Positions 16,601-24,826 of a stretch of DNA of 62,711 nt are shown in pieces. The notes under the pieces are model-generated. The model was not told where the DNA came from. It saw only the letters and a list, made by a program, of their open reading frames with translations, and did no database searches. Source of the stretch: an uncultured Porphyromonadaceae bacterium (lineage in GTDB: Bacteria > Bacteroidota > Bacteroidia > Bacteroidales > Muribaculaceae); the NCBI GenBank assembly GCA_902493335.1, contig CABUPJ010000016.1, forward strand, positions 1 to 62,711. Reading direction: 5' to 3'. Every line of letters starts with the position of its first letter. Within the stretch, counting starts at the first letter, position 1. The translations under genes were made by a program, and so were the position numbers.

Positions 16601-17211
16601 TTAATAATAAGCTTGTTGATTGACGATTATATTGCAGGTGACGCCCATATTGATTAAACGCTGCCGCGCGGCTTGGCTGTGGCAGCATATATGGGTTATG
16701 TCGGTGGCGGGGATGTCGCCTCCGACAAGAAATTCGGCCTGCTTGCGTTCTTTCACGACATAGTCGTTGCCCAGTCGTTGCTTTTGATTGCCTCGATATC
16801 AAGAAGACTGTCGATTTTATCGAGCCTGTCTTTACCGTAGAATTTTGTCTGGCGGCTGACTGTGTGTCCGTCTGAGAAGTACAACCTGCGGCTTTCGTCG
16901 GCAGTAATTGAGCTGATGGCGACTATGAGATAGACTATGTTATCGGCATCAACCTTGTCGACCTTGTAGCCATGCTGGATATTATAGAGCATAGGCATGC
17001 GGGCGAAGAAGTAGAAAGGTATGAAGTCGCCGAGCGAAATTTTTTCGCCGGCGACTGTCTCCCTTATAAGTTTCATGCGTTTGTCGATGATGCTTGTATC
17101 TCCTATCGGTATGTACGACGGATCGGCGTTAACAGAATCGCGGTGGGTGATGCCGTGACGCAGTATGTGCGGGATATTATCAATATGAGTCATGCGATAG
17201 ATGTAGTTCAT
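16601..17211 (-). pseudogene. darT: darT, DUF4433 DNA-thymidine ADP-ribosyltransferase toxin, with a one-base frameshift
   Basis: The frame from 17211 runs 152 residues and stops at 16753. It matches DarT: the N-terminal IYRMTHIDNIPHILRHGI (NAD site), then FIPFYFFARMPMLY. The frame breaks at TGGGC (minus strand, 16773-16769). Adding one G there gives W147-G-N-D-Y-V-V-K-E-R-K-Q-A-E160-F-L-V and continues to a TAA at 16603-16601, about 203 residues, the normal DarT length. Glu160, the catalytic residue known from Thermus DarT, lies beyond the break, so the encoded protein should be inactive unless the frame is restored. The toxin would ADP-ribosylate thymidine in single-stranded DNA. It may be a true mutation, a variable G tract or a sequencing error. 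Confidence 0.85.
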
Positions 17212-17248
17212 GGCTTTGTGACATATTGATAAATTGCTGCACGATGGT

Positions 17249-18370
17249 TTACTGCATCATCGACAGGACTTTGTCGTAGTCGGTGAGGACTTTTTTGATC
17301 AGGGGGGCCATGTCGTAGTAGGTGTATTCGGCAAGGCGGCCGCCGAAAGTGACGTCGGGCTCGCGGTTGGCGAGGTCGTGGTAGCGGGCATAGATGGCGG
17401 TGTTGCGCACGTCGTTGACGGGGTAGAGCGCTTCCATGCCTTCGCGGTATTCGAGGGGATATTCTTTGACGACGACGGTCTTGGGGGCGTCGGCACATTC
17501 TTTGTGGAAGTGTTTGTGCTCGCAGACGCGGATGTAGTCGTGCTCGGCGGTGTTGTCGGTGATGACGCCGCAGGGCTGTGCCCAGGGTTTGTCGATAACT
17601 TCGGTCTCGAAACGTATCGAGCGGTAGTCGAGGCGTCCGAAACGGTAGTCGAAGTATTCGTCGACTTTGCCGGTGAAGATGGTGTGGCGGGCTATGTCCT
17701 TATAGGTGTCGCGCTCTTTGAAGTAGTCGACGCCGAGACGGACCTCGGTGCCTTCGAGGAGCTTGTCGATCAGATTGTTGTAGCCGCCGACGGGGACGCC
17801 GGTATAGGTGTCTTCAAAGTAGTTGTTGTCGTAGGTGAAGCGCAGGGGTATTCGTTTTATCAGGAACGATGGCAGCATCGTGCACGGGCGTCCCCACTGC
17901 TTTTCGTTGTAACCTTTGACGAGCAGGTTGTATATGTCGGTGCCGACCATGGCGATTGCCTGGTCTTCGAGGTTGAGGGGATGCTCGGGCGCGCTGCTGC
18001 GCTGGCTGTCGATGACGGCTTTGGCTTCTTCGGGTGTCTTTGTGCCCCACAGAGCTTCGAATGTGTTCATATTGAAGGGCAGGTGACGCAGTTCGCCGTT
18101 TACGTCGAGAGCCATGGGCTCGTGGACATAGGGTTGCATCTCGACGAGTGACGAGACATACTTCCAGATGTCGGGGTCTGAGGTGTGGAAGATGTGCGGA
18201 CCGTAGCTGTGTACGGTGACACCTTCGATGTTTTCACAGCGGAGGTTTCCGCCTGCTACGTCACGTCTGTCGATGACAAGGCAGCGCAGACCGTCGCGCC
18301 GGGCACGGTGGGCGAATGTCGCGCCGTAGAGACCGGCACCTACAATTAAAAAGTCATATTCTTTTGACAT
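17249..18370 (-). CDS. glf: UDP-galactopyranose mutase
   Basis: A 373-residue flavoenzyme converting UDP-galactopyranose to UDP-galactofuranose, the donor for galactofuranose in surface glycans. The FAD-binding GAGLYGATFAHRA at the N terminus, then GGN and YGPHIFHTS, GYNEKQWG and VPVGGYNNL are all typical of Glf, and the length matches. A strong own promoter lies upstream. darT starts 37 bases after its stop, so darTG may receive read-through. Confidence 0.95.
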   Translation of the reverse strand: MSKEYDFLIVGAGLYGATFAHRARRDGLRCLVIDRRDVAGGNLRCENIEGVTVHSYGPHIFHTSDPDIWKYVSSLVEMQPYVHEPMALDVNGELRHLPFNMNTFEALWGTKTPEEAKAVIDSQRSSAPEHPLNLEDQAIAMVGTDIYNLLVKGYNEKQWGRPCTMLPSFLIKRIPLRFTYDNNYFEDTYTGVPVGGYNNLIDKLLEGTEVRLGVDYFKERDTYKDIARHTIFTGKVDEYFDYRFGRLDYRSIRFETEVIDKPWAQPCGVITDNTAEHDYIRVCEHKHFHKECADAPKTVVVKEYPLEYREGMEALYPVNDVRNTAIYARYHDLANREPDVTFGGRLAEYTYYDMAPLIKKVLTDYDKVLSMMQ

Positions 18371-18447
18371 TGATTATCTGTTAAAGGTTTGTTTTCGGGT
18401 GAGATAAATTATAGAGTGATAACGATGATACAGCCTTTTGGTTTTTG

Positions 18448-18478
18448 CAAAGGTAATGACAAAATGGTTAAAATGCAA
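18448..18478 (-). promoter_or_regulatory. Promoter of glf
   Basis: Minus strand TTG (18478-18476), a 20-base spacer and TACCTTTG (18455-18448) match the Bacteroidota promoter in full. The leader to the glf ATG at 18370 would be about 70 bases. Confidence 0.75.
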
Positions 18479-18507
18479 ATTTGCCGTGTAAAAGTGTATG
18501 TTATAAT

Positions 18508-18544
18508 GAAAAAGCCCTGACGGCAATCCGTCAGGGCTTTTTTG
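18508..18544 (-). terminator. Terminator after myo-inositol-phosphate synthase
   Basis: A long perfect stem (AAAAAGCCCTGACGG with its complement, loop CAAT) is flanked by A runs on one side and T runs on the other, so it can act in both directions. It ends the minus-strand synthase transcript 45 bases or so past the stop. Confidence 0.85.
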
Positions 18545-18586
18545 AAAACAGTTATAAAAAGTGTGGTGTCGCGTTATGCGGCGGCA

Positions 18587-19894
18587 TCAGTCGATGAGTT
18601 CGTCGGCCTTGTAACCGCCCATTTCGCGGATAGCGTTTTTGAGCATGACATATTGCTGGAAAAGGTGGTTGACGGGCACTTCACCTTTGGTGTAGTCGTG
18701 CATCGGGCTCTTGAGGAAGAAGCTGAGGAAGCGCTGTATGCCGTGACGGCCGGCGCGTGCGGCGAGGTCGCTCAGGAGCACGAGGTCGAGACAGAGAGGA
18801 GCGGCGAGGATTGAGTCGCGGCAGAGGAAGTTGATCTTGATCTGCATCGGATAGCCCATCCAGCCGAAGATGTCGATGTTGTCCCAGCCTTCTTTATTGT
18901 CGTTGCGCGGGGGATAGTAGTTGATGCGCACTTTGTGGAAGTAGTCGGTGTAGAGGTCGGGCTGGTTTTCGGGAACGAGGATAGACTCGAGTGTCGAGAG
19001 CTTGCTGACTTCTTTTGTGCGGAAGTTTGCGGGCTCGTCAAGCACGAGGCCGTCGCGGTTGCCGAGGATGTTTGTCGAGAACCAGCCTGAGAGGCCGAGG
19101 CAGCGTGTGCCGATGATTGGGGCGAAGCCTGATTTGACGAGTGTCTGGCCTGTCTTGAAGTCTTTGCCGGCGATGGGCATGCCTGTTTTTTCGGCGAGCT
19201 CCCACATGGCGGGGATGTCGACGGTTGTGTTGGGTGCGCCCATGATGAAGGGGCAGCCTTCAGAGAGTGCGGCGTAAGCATAGCACATCGAGGGAGCGAT
19301 ATGTTCTTTGTCGTCGGCTTTCATTGCGGCCTCGAGGGCTGCGAGTGTGCCGTGAACTTTCTCGTCGACGGGAACGTAGACTTCTGTAGAAGCGGCCCAG
19401 AGGACTACAACGCGGTCAACGCCTTTTTCTTTCTTGAAGTTGCGGATGTCTTCGCGGAGCTGTTCGACCATATCCCAGCGGTCTTTTGCGTCCTTGACGT
19501 TGTTGCCGTCGAGACGTTTTGCATAGTTGTGGTCGAAAGCTGCTTTGAGGGGTTTGATGGCTTCGAGTTCCTCGCGGACGGGGTTGATGTCTTTCTCTTT
19601 GAGGACTTCAGCATTTATTGCTGACTCGTAAGCGTTTGCGGGATAAACGTCCCAGGCGCCGAAGACGATGTCGTCGAGCGATGCGATGGGAACGATTTCG
19701 TTATATTTGAGATATTTTTTGTCAGCACCTTCTCCGACGCGGATTTTGTCGTACTGCGTCATCGAGCCAACGGGTTTGGCGAGGCCTTTGCGGGCCATAA
19801 GAACACCTGTCATAAAAGTAGAGGTCACGGCGCCGAGGCCGACAACCATAACACCAAGTTTGCCTTCAGCAGGCTTAACGTTTGAGTTGCTCAT
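18587..19894 (-). CDS. myo-Inositol-1-phosphate synthase
   Basis: A 435-residue protein of the Ino1/MIPS family, which converts glucose 6-phosphate to myo-inositol 1-phosphate with bound NAD. The Rossmann motif VMVVGLGAVTSTF is at about 14-26, and the family's conserved core appears as GKDFKTGQTLVKS, LGNRDG and the D-N-K-E-G-W-D segment. Length fits bacterial forms. The product would feed the phosphatidylinositol enzymes encoded just upstream. It is separated from that operon by 198 bases that hold its own promoter and is followed by a strong terminator, so it can be expressed on its own. Confidence 0.95.
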   Translation of the reverse strand: MSNSNVKPAEGKLGVMVVGLGAVTSTFMTGVLMARKGLAKPVGSMTQYDKIRVGEGADKKYLKYNEIVPIASLDDIVFGAWDVYPANAYESAINAEVLKEKDINPVREELEAIKPLKAAFDHNYAKRLDGNNVKDAKDRWDMVEQLREDIRNFKKEKGVDRVVVLWAASTEVYVPVDEKVHGTLAALEAAMKADDKEHIAPSMCYAYAALSEGCPFIMGAPNTTVDIPAMWELAEKTGMPIAGKDFKTGQTLVKSGFAPIIGTRCLGLSGWFSTNILGNRDGLVLDEPANFRTKEVSKLSTLESILVPENQPDLYTDYFHKVRINYYPPRNDNKEGWDNIDIFGWMGYPMQIKINFLCRDSILAAPLCLDLVLLSDLAARAGRHGIQRFLSFFLKSPMHDYTKGEVPVNHLFQQYVMLKNAIREMGGYKADELID

Positions 19895-19984
19895 TTTTAA
19901 GAGTGTTTTGATTAGTTTATTTTATTTTCTTGTTTTTTTCTGTTTTTTAGCCTCAGAAAGAGGCGTTCGCTTCACAAAAGCGTG

Positions 19985-20013
19985 TAAAAGTACATATACT
20001 TTTTTAATTGCAA
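19985..20013 (-). promoter_or_regulatory. Promoter and leader of myo-inositol-phosphate synthase
   Basis: Minus strand TTG (20013-20011), an 18-base spacer and TACTTTTA (19992-19985, one base off the consensus). The leader of roughly 85 bases contains a small 5-bp hairpin (19950-19954 with 19960-19964). Confidence 0.45.
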
Positions 20014-20092
20014 AAAAAATTATAGTATAAAGTTGTAAAATTTTTGCAAACTTTGGTTAATAATTAGTGTGTTTGGAAAATTTAGGTTAATT

Positions 20093-20839
20093 TTAATTGG
20101 AATTGGCATTTTTTGTGTTAACTGAACTTAATGCGGCTTCGGTGATTTCTTCGAGCGAACCGAATGTCTGATATGCAGTGGCCTGATTTTTGCGTCGTTC
20201 GATGTCGGTTGCAGTCAGCAGGGCGGTCTTGCATCCGACAGCGGCTGCGGGAATGATGTCTTTGTCAAGGCTGTCGCCGACGACGAGGCAGTCGGCCGCG
20301 CTGACGCCGAGGGCCGAGGCGGCGATGGTGAAAAGCCGGGAGTCGGGTTTGCGTATGCCGATGACTGCGCTCTCTATGACCGACCGGAAGCAGTCGCGGA
20401 TGCCGAAGTCGCGCAGCACGGCTGTCAGGTTGCCGTAGAAGTTGCTGACAAGCGCCAGCGGGAATCGGCCGGCGAGGCGTCGCAGCAAAGGTGCCGCCCG
20501 GTTGATGTGGTTCAGGGCGATGCTGTGGCAGATGCCTGTGATTTCGGCGGCGAGGCTGTCGGCACCGTCGGGCAGAAGCCCGCGTGAGGCCAGGCGGTCA
20601 AACTGCAGGGCGATTTTAACGTCGAGAGTGTCGGTGAAAGTGAAGCCGGGTCCGATGATGTCGCCGCGGCCGAGCCTGCGCTCGGCCGCGGCGACATATG
20701 CGTCGTTGAAGTCCTCTCGGCTGATGTCGAGCCCGGCCGAGCGCCACGCTCCGTAGATGACGTCGCTCCAGTGGACGCCTCCGGTGTCGAGGGTGCCTCC
20801 GTAGTCAAAGATTATCGCCTTTATATCAGTATAGCCCAT
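20093..20839 (-). CDS. HAD-family hydrolase, candidate phosphatidylinositol-phosphate phosphatase
   Basis: A 248-residue HAD protein. The nucleophile motif is DYGGTLD (Asp12), with later LVSNFYGN (motif II), KPDSRLF (Lys) and VVGDSLDKDI (motif IV). The usual second Asp of DxD is Gly14, seen in some HAD members. It is the last gene of the inositol-lipid operon and overlaps the preceding CDP-alcohol phosphotransferase by 14 bases. Work on Bacteroides inositol lipids assigned a phosphatase removing the extra phosphate of phosphatidylinositol phosphate to this kind of cluster; giving that role to this protein is inference. A different small phosphate ester is possible. Confidence 0.7.
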   Translation of the reverse strand: MGYTDIKAIIFDYGGTLDTGGVHWSDVIYGAWRSAGLDISREDFNDAYVAAAERRLGRGDIIGPGFTFTDTLDVKIALQFDRLASRGLLPDGADSLAAEITGICHSIALNHINRAAPLLRRLAGRFPLALVSNFYGNLTAVLRDFGIRDCFRSVIESAVIGIRKPDSRLFTIAASALGVSAADCLVVGDSLDKDIIPAAAVGCKTALLTATDIERRKNQATAYQTFGSLEEITEAALSSVNTKNANSN

Positions 20840-21758
20840 TCTCGATATTGTCGGTCATGGTGCGGCATATTTTTTCATGGCGTCGCACCATATATATAAG
20901 TATGACGTTGAAGACGGTCAGTTCGACGGCGAAATATATCCACGGCTGCCCGGCGATCAGCGTGGCGAAGAGCGCGATCGTGCGCCAGTTGAACGACAGA
21001 ATGTTGGTATATTTCATCAATGGCAGCGACAGACGTCTGAAGTCGGCGCGGAGCTTGTCGGGCAGATGTCCGCCGGGATAACGCGCGGCGATGAGGCGTC
21101 GCAGGCGCTGCAGCTGTGGCGTCGTGGCTTCCTGCGAGACAGTGTAGCAGATATATGCCTTGAGTGTGAGCCGTTTCCAGAACCCTGTTGTTTCGGCGAG
21201 GCGTCGTCGGAGCCGGGCCGATGATTCGAGTTCGCTTCCGTCCTCGCCCTTGATGATGAAAAGGTGGAGCTGGCGGTAGTAGTCGGCCATCGCGGCCTGC
21301 CGGGCGTGGCAGACGGCGGTGACGAGCGCCAGAGTGATGATGATCCAACCGTGGGCCGCAAAAAACGATGAGGTCGCGATCTCGCGCAGGATGATGGCGA
21401 TGTAGATGGCGGCAAACCATATGTCGCCGCAGAGGCCGTCGAGTATGCGGCCCAGGCGCGAGTATTGTCCGGTCATGCGGGCGAGCTGGCCGTCGGCGCT
21501 GTCGAAAGAGTTTGCCCAAATGAGCAGCAGCATGCCGACAAGATTGACGGGCAGGCTGTTGAAGTAGAAAGCCACGGCCGCGCCCAGGCCTATGAAGATG
21601 GCTGCGACGGTGATGACGTTGGGTGTCACGCCGAGACGCCGGGCCGCGCAGGCCCACATATAGCCTATCGGGCGGTAGAACGCCAGATCGATATGCTCCT
21701 CGGTGTCAAGCGACTTGAGTGAGGCGAGGTAGCTTTTACTTAAATTTTTTAAGTTCAT
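20826..21758 (-). CDS. CDP-alcohol phosphatidyltransferase-family membrane protein (atypical signature)
   Basis: A 310-residue membrane protein. The family signature is present as DSADGQLAR, then GRIL and D-GLCG-D; the last two aspartates are four residues apart rather than the usual three, so the final metal ligand or base may be displaced or replaced. An amphipathic middle segment (about 175-250) is larger than in simple family members. It overlaps both neighbours in the inositol-lipid operon. Members join a CDP-activated lipid to an alcohol such as inositol phosphate; which alcohol this one uses is unknown, and a second family member with a standard signature is encoded in the same operon. 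Confidence 0.75.
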   Translation of the reverse strand: MNLKNLSKSYLASLKSLDTEEHIDLAFYRPIGYMWACAARRLGVTPNVITVAAIFIGLGAAVAFYFNSLPVNLVGMLLLIWANSFDSADGQLARMTGQYSRLGRILDGLCGDIWFAAIYIAIILREIATSSFFAAHGWIIITLALVTAVCHARQAAMADYYRQLHLFIIKGEDGSELESSARLRRRLAETTGFWKRLTLKAYICYTVSQEATTPQLQRLRRLIAARYPGGHLPDKLRADFRRLSLPLMKYTNILSFNWRTIALFATLIAGQPWIYFAVELTVFNVILIYMVRRHEKICRTMTDNIENGLY

Positions 21759-22593
21759 AGGTGCGTTGGCGCAGGAAGTCGCCGAGGGCTTCGGGCGTTT
21801 GTGAGTGCATGGCCTGTTCCTCGGGCGAGATGGGTTCGCCGACGCTTATGTGCATCTCTGTGCCTACTTTGCGGAAGACCTCGGCGGGCAGGCGCAGCGA
21901 GCGTGCCGGCCAGCAGGCATGTCCCAGGAAATTGCACCACGCGCTGTTGCTGCCGTGGAAGAAGATGGGGATGACGGGCACTTTGGCGCGTTCGATAATC
22001 TGCAGTATCGATTTCTGCCAGGGACGGTCCTGAAGGCCGTTGCATAGCGTCGTCTTGCTCATGGCTCCGGCGGGAAAGAAGCCGATCGGCTCGCCGCTCT
22101 TTATCTGGCGCAGGGCTTCGCGAATGCCGTTGACCGAGACGGCTCTCTTGGCCGGGTCGTTCGAGGCCCAGGCGTCGACGGCGATGAAGTTGGGGCGCAT
22201 GGCGCCGATGCGGTTGAGTATCATGTTGACCATGACCTTGAATTTCGGACGCCGGCGCGTGATAAGATAGATCAGTGCGATGCCGTCGAGGGCGCCGAAG
22301 GGATGGTTGCTGACGGTTATGAACGAGCCTTCGGGCAGATGGTCGAGAACAGCCTCGTTGTCGATGCGCAGCCTGATTCTGAATTCGTCAAGCAGCAGGC
22401 GTTTTACAAACTCGGGGCCCGGGGTATCGCAGCATTTGGCATGCACGGCGTTGACCTTGTCGACCGAAAGGAACTTGAGCAGTCGGTTGACGAGCTTTTC
22501 GTGACCGTCGAGCTTAGGCACCATCTGTCTGATGTCGTCGTAGTTGAGTACGTCGGGCCGTATCGTTTCGGCCGGTGTTTCTTTATCTGACAT
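21736..22593 (-). CDS. PlsC/OlsA-type lipid acyltransferase
   Basis: A 285-residue 1-acylglycerol-3-phosphate acyltransferase-like protein. The catalytic motif is NHPFGALDG (His with an Asp five residues on), the variant common in ornithine- or glycine-lipid acyltransferases, and the substrate motif GFFPAGAMSK follows. It should move a fatty acyl chain to a hydroxyl of a lipid precursor at the inner membrane. It is 3 bases behind the AUR1-like gene. The acceptor is unknown; a role in inositol-lipid remodelling is inferred only from position. Confidence 0.8.
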   Translation of the reverse strand: MSDKETPAETIRPDVLNYDDIRQMVPKLDGHEKLVNRLLKFLSVDKVNAVHAKCCDTPGPEFVKRLLLDEFRIRLRIDNEAVLDHLPEGSFITVSNHPFGALDGIALIYLITRRRPKFKVMVNMILNRIGAMRPNFIAVDAWASNDPAKRAVSVNGIREALRQIKSGEPIGFFPAGAMSKTTLCNGLQDRPWQKSILQIIERAKVPVIPIFFHGSNSAWCNFLGHACWPARSLRLPAEVFRKVGTEMHISVGEPISPEEQAMHSQTPEALGDFLRQRTYELKKFK

Positions 22594-22596
22594 TTA

Positions 22597-23541
22597 TTAT
22601 TTCTTTGGGGTTATGAACGCGACGTATCGGGCGATGAAACGGCTGAACGCGGGGATGCGCATCAGAGCGTACTCGAAGAGGGCGAAGCCGACGAAAGCGC
22701 AGGCGATGCCGCCCGACACATCTATTATATAATGGTGAGAGGTATATACGGCGGTAAACCAGATGCCGGCGGTGACGACGGCAAGGACGATGCGCCATGC
22801 TGTCGAAGCCTTATAGCGCAAGGCGTAGATGAGCGCGACGAGAGTGTATGCCGAGTGGAGTGACGGCAGTGCGGCGAAGACGTTGGAGTTGCGCGCGTAG
22901 AGGGCGTTGAATATGCCGAGGCCCGTCATCTCGTCGAATCGGCCGAGGCCGGCGGTGTCGCCGGGGGTGTTGAGCACTGGCTCGAGGCCGTGGAGAGCTA
23001 CATACCACGGCGGAGCAGCCGGGTGGATGTAGTAGAACGTGAAACCTATGAGGTTGACCAGCAGGAAGACGAGCGAGAAATGGATGTAGGCTTCCTCACG
23101 GCCTTTGAAATACAGGTAAAGCCCGAAGATGATGGGGACGGGCACCCAGCAGAGATAGAACAGGCCGCCCAGAAAGTCCATCAGCGTGCAGTTGTGCAGG
23201 GCGAAGAATTCGTTTGGCGTGACGACAGTGCCCGTGGCGGTTGTGATGCCGAAGAGCGACTTCTCTGTTTCATAAAGGCCGGCGACATCGATGGGATTTA
23301 CCATGTAGTTGGGGCAGATGTTCATCCAGTCGTATGAGATGCCGAAGACGCAGAAGGGTATGAGCGCCACGATAAGCCGTCGTGTGGCGCCGTTGACAAA
23401 GAACAGCGCCGCGATGAGCACGGCCATCGCCGGATGCTCGGGCCTGAAGCCTATGAAGGCGGCCGTCACGGCGAGCCACAGCAGAAGGGCGGTGACACAG
23501 ATCGTGCTCTCTTTGAGGCTTGGAGTCTGTATCTTCATCAC
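22597..23541 (-). CDS. AUR1-like PAP2-superfamily enzyme, candidate inositol phosphorylceramide synthase
   Basis: A 314-residue polytopic membrane protein (about six helices). It carries the motifs of the PAP2_3/AUR1 group: PAAPPWY, then PSLHSAY (His near 229) and HHYIIDVSGG (His near 270, Asp near 274), the catalytic triad of these transferases. In fungi AUR1 moves phosphoinositol from phosphatidylinositol to ceramide. Here it is encoded beside two CDP-alcohol phosphotransferases, so the same reaction on dihydroceramide is a reasonable inference for a sphingolipid-making Bacteroidota. A plain lipid phosphatase is the alternative. It overlaps the upstream gene by four bases. Confidence 0.75.
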   Translation of the reverse strand: MMKIQTPSLKESTICVTALLLWLAVTAAFIGFRPEHPAMAVLIAALFFVNGATRRLIVALIPFCVFGISYDWMNICPNYMVNPIDVAGLYETEKSLFGITTATGTVVTPNEFFALHNCTLMDFLGGLFYLCWVPVPIIFGLYLYFKGREEAYIHFSLVFLLVNLIGFTFYYIHPAAPPWYVALHGLEPVLNTPGDTAGLGRFDEMTGLGIFNALYARNSNVFAALPSLHSAYTLVALIYALRYKASTAWRIVLAVVTAGIWFTAVYTSHHYIIDVSGGIACAFVGFALFEYALMRIPAFSRFIARYVAFITPKK

Positions 23542-24239
23542 TGTTTTTTTGCTGAGAGCTGTTTGCGGCAGTGGTTGATGCGGGCGAAGGCTGTCAGGTT
23601 GGCGAAGACGGCGATGACGCCCATGGCGACGACGAGGATGATGTTGGGGTCGAAGTCAGACGCCGGGCTGATACACTGGCCCGTGATGCCGGTGGCGAGC
23701 GATGCGGCGGCTGTCACGACGACGCGCTCGGGACGTTGCATGAAACCGATCTTACATTCGAGGCCGAGGCCTTCGGCGCGGGCGCGCACATAGCTCACCA
23801 TGATGCTGCCGACCAGGGCTATGAATGTTATGAGGGCGCCGATGATGTCGCCGAGCTGGATGAGATAGTAGGCGATGCCGCCGAGGGTAAAGAGCTCGCA
23901 GTAACGGTCGAGCACCGAGTCATACATGGCTCCGAAGGTCGATGTCATGTTGCCCAGGCGTGCCACCTGGCCGTCGAGCATGTCGAAGAGCGAGAAGCCG
24001 ATGATGAGACCGCCGGCCCATGTCACGAGCGAGAAGTCGAGCTCGCCGCCTGTGGCGACGCGGTATCCTGCGATGACAAATACAACGGCCGCGGCTATGT
24101 TGCCGAGGAGACCGACAGTCGTTACCATGTTTGGTGTGACGCCGGCTTTGATCATCAGCCGTACGAAAGGATTGATGACAGCATAGATGCCTTGCTGGAG
24201 AGAGTCGCGCGATTGTTTTGCTGTATGTTTGATATCCAT
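23538..24239 (-). CDS. CDP-alcohol phosphatidyltransferase, candidate phosphatidylinositol-phosphate synthase
   Basis: A 233-residue membrane protein with the full signature D-ML-DG-QV-AR, eight residues, G-AMY-D-SVL-D, all metal and base residues in place, and about six membrane helices. The family transfers the phosphatidyl group of CDP-diacylglycerol to an alcohol. Since myo-inositol-phosphate synthase is encoded nearby, inositol 1-phosphate is the likely acceptor, giving phosphatidylinositol phosphate as in mycobacterial PgsA1 and the characterised Bacteroides cluster. That substrate is inferred. Co-transcribed with the AUR1-like gene (ATGA overlap). Confidence 0.85.
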   Translation of the reverse strand: MDIKHTAKQSRDSLQQGIYAVINPFVRLMIKAGVTPNMVTTVGLLGNIAAAVVFVIAGYRVATGGELDFSLVTWAGGLIIGFSLFDMLDGQVARLGNMTSTFGAMYDSVLDRYCELFTLGGIAYYLIQLGDIIGALITFIALVGSIMVSYVRARAEGLGLECKIGFMQRPERVVVTAAASLATGITGQCISPASDFDPNIILVVAMGVIAVFANLTAFARINHCRKQLSAKKQ

Positions 24240-24269
24240 CTCAAAAATATTTTGTGTTGAATAGTTGCT

Positions 24270-24824
24270 TTAATTGTTTTGCGTTTTGCGTTTCCTGAAG
24301 CCGAGGAAATTGACTAAGGCGATGGCATAGGGATCGAACTTCGACGGCCTGTAGACGAAGTAGCGCTGGAGGGCGAAGTTCCAGAACCACGAGACCAACA
24401 GCGACACGGCGAGTGTCGATGCGGCGAAGATGCCGTCGGGCGTGAAGCCCATATCGAGCAGGAACTGCCAGTGGGCCAGCGCCTCGCAGGTGAATGTCGT
24501 GCCGTACATGTTGAGCAGCAGGCTGCCCGTCCAGACCAGGATATATTTTACGATGACGGCTTTGACGCTCTGGCCGGCAGCGTGGAATGTGAAGCGGTAG
24601 TTGATCGTGCAGTTGACGATGCCGCCGACGGCGGCGCCGCAGGCTACCGACAGGTTCGAGCGGTAGAACGGGTCGAGGGCTGCGAAGACGAATGCAAACA
24701 TCAGCATGCGTGTCGCCAAATCGGCCCATGAAGCCGCCTGTGACGATACTATCGACCTCAGGAACGTGAAAAACAACGAGTCGTTGTTGAGAATCTTGTC
24801 GCCTGCTTTCTTTATCTTGCCCAT
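24270..24824 (-). CDS. GtrA-family membrane protein
   Basis: From the ATG at 24824 the protein has 184 residues; the longer frame is not supported. Four hydrophobic helices and the pattern of FLRSIVSSQAASWADLATRMLMF, NYRFTF (the family's N-[YF]-x-W/F-TF-type motif) and SWFWNFALQRYFVY identify GtrA, a group thought to move polyprenyl-linked sugars across the membrane. It lies 2 bases after pgpA. The link to inositol lipids suggests lipid flipping or headgroup glycosylation, but this is inference. Confidence 0.8.
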   Translation of the reverse strand: MGKIKKAGDKILNNDSLFFTFLRSIVSSQAASWADLATRMLMFAFVFAALDPFYRSNLSVACGAAVGGIVNCTINYRFTFHAAGQSVKAVIVKYILVWTGSLLLNMYGTTFTCEALAHWQFLLDMGFTPDGIFAASTLAVSLLVSWFWNFALQRYFVYRPSKFDPYAIALVNFLGFRKRKTQNN

Positions 24825-24826
24825 AA

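Noticed and set aside
16551..16802. 83-residue frame after darT as a separate gene
   Set aside because: It is in the wrong frame; the DarT C terminus is in the third frame of the same stretch and joins the upstream part after adding one base.
5346..18370. A single defence island covering type III R-M and DarTG
   Set aside because: The systems are separated by mutS, a DivIC-like gene and other conserved genes, with no integrase, IS element or composition shift.
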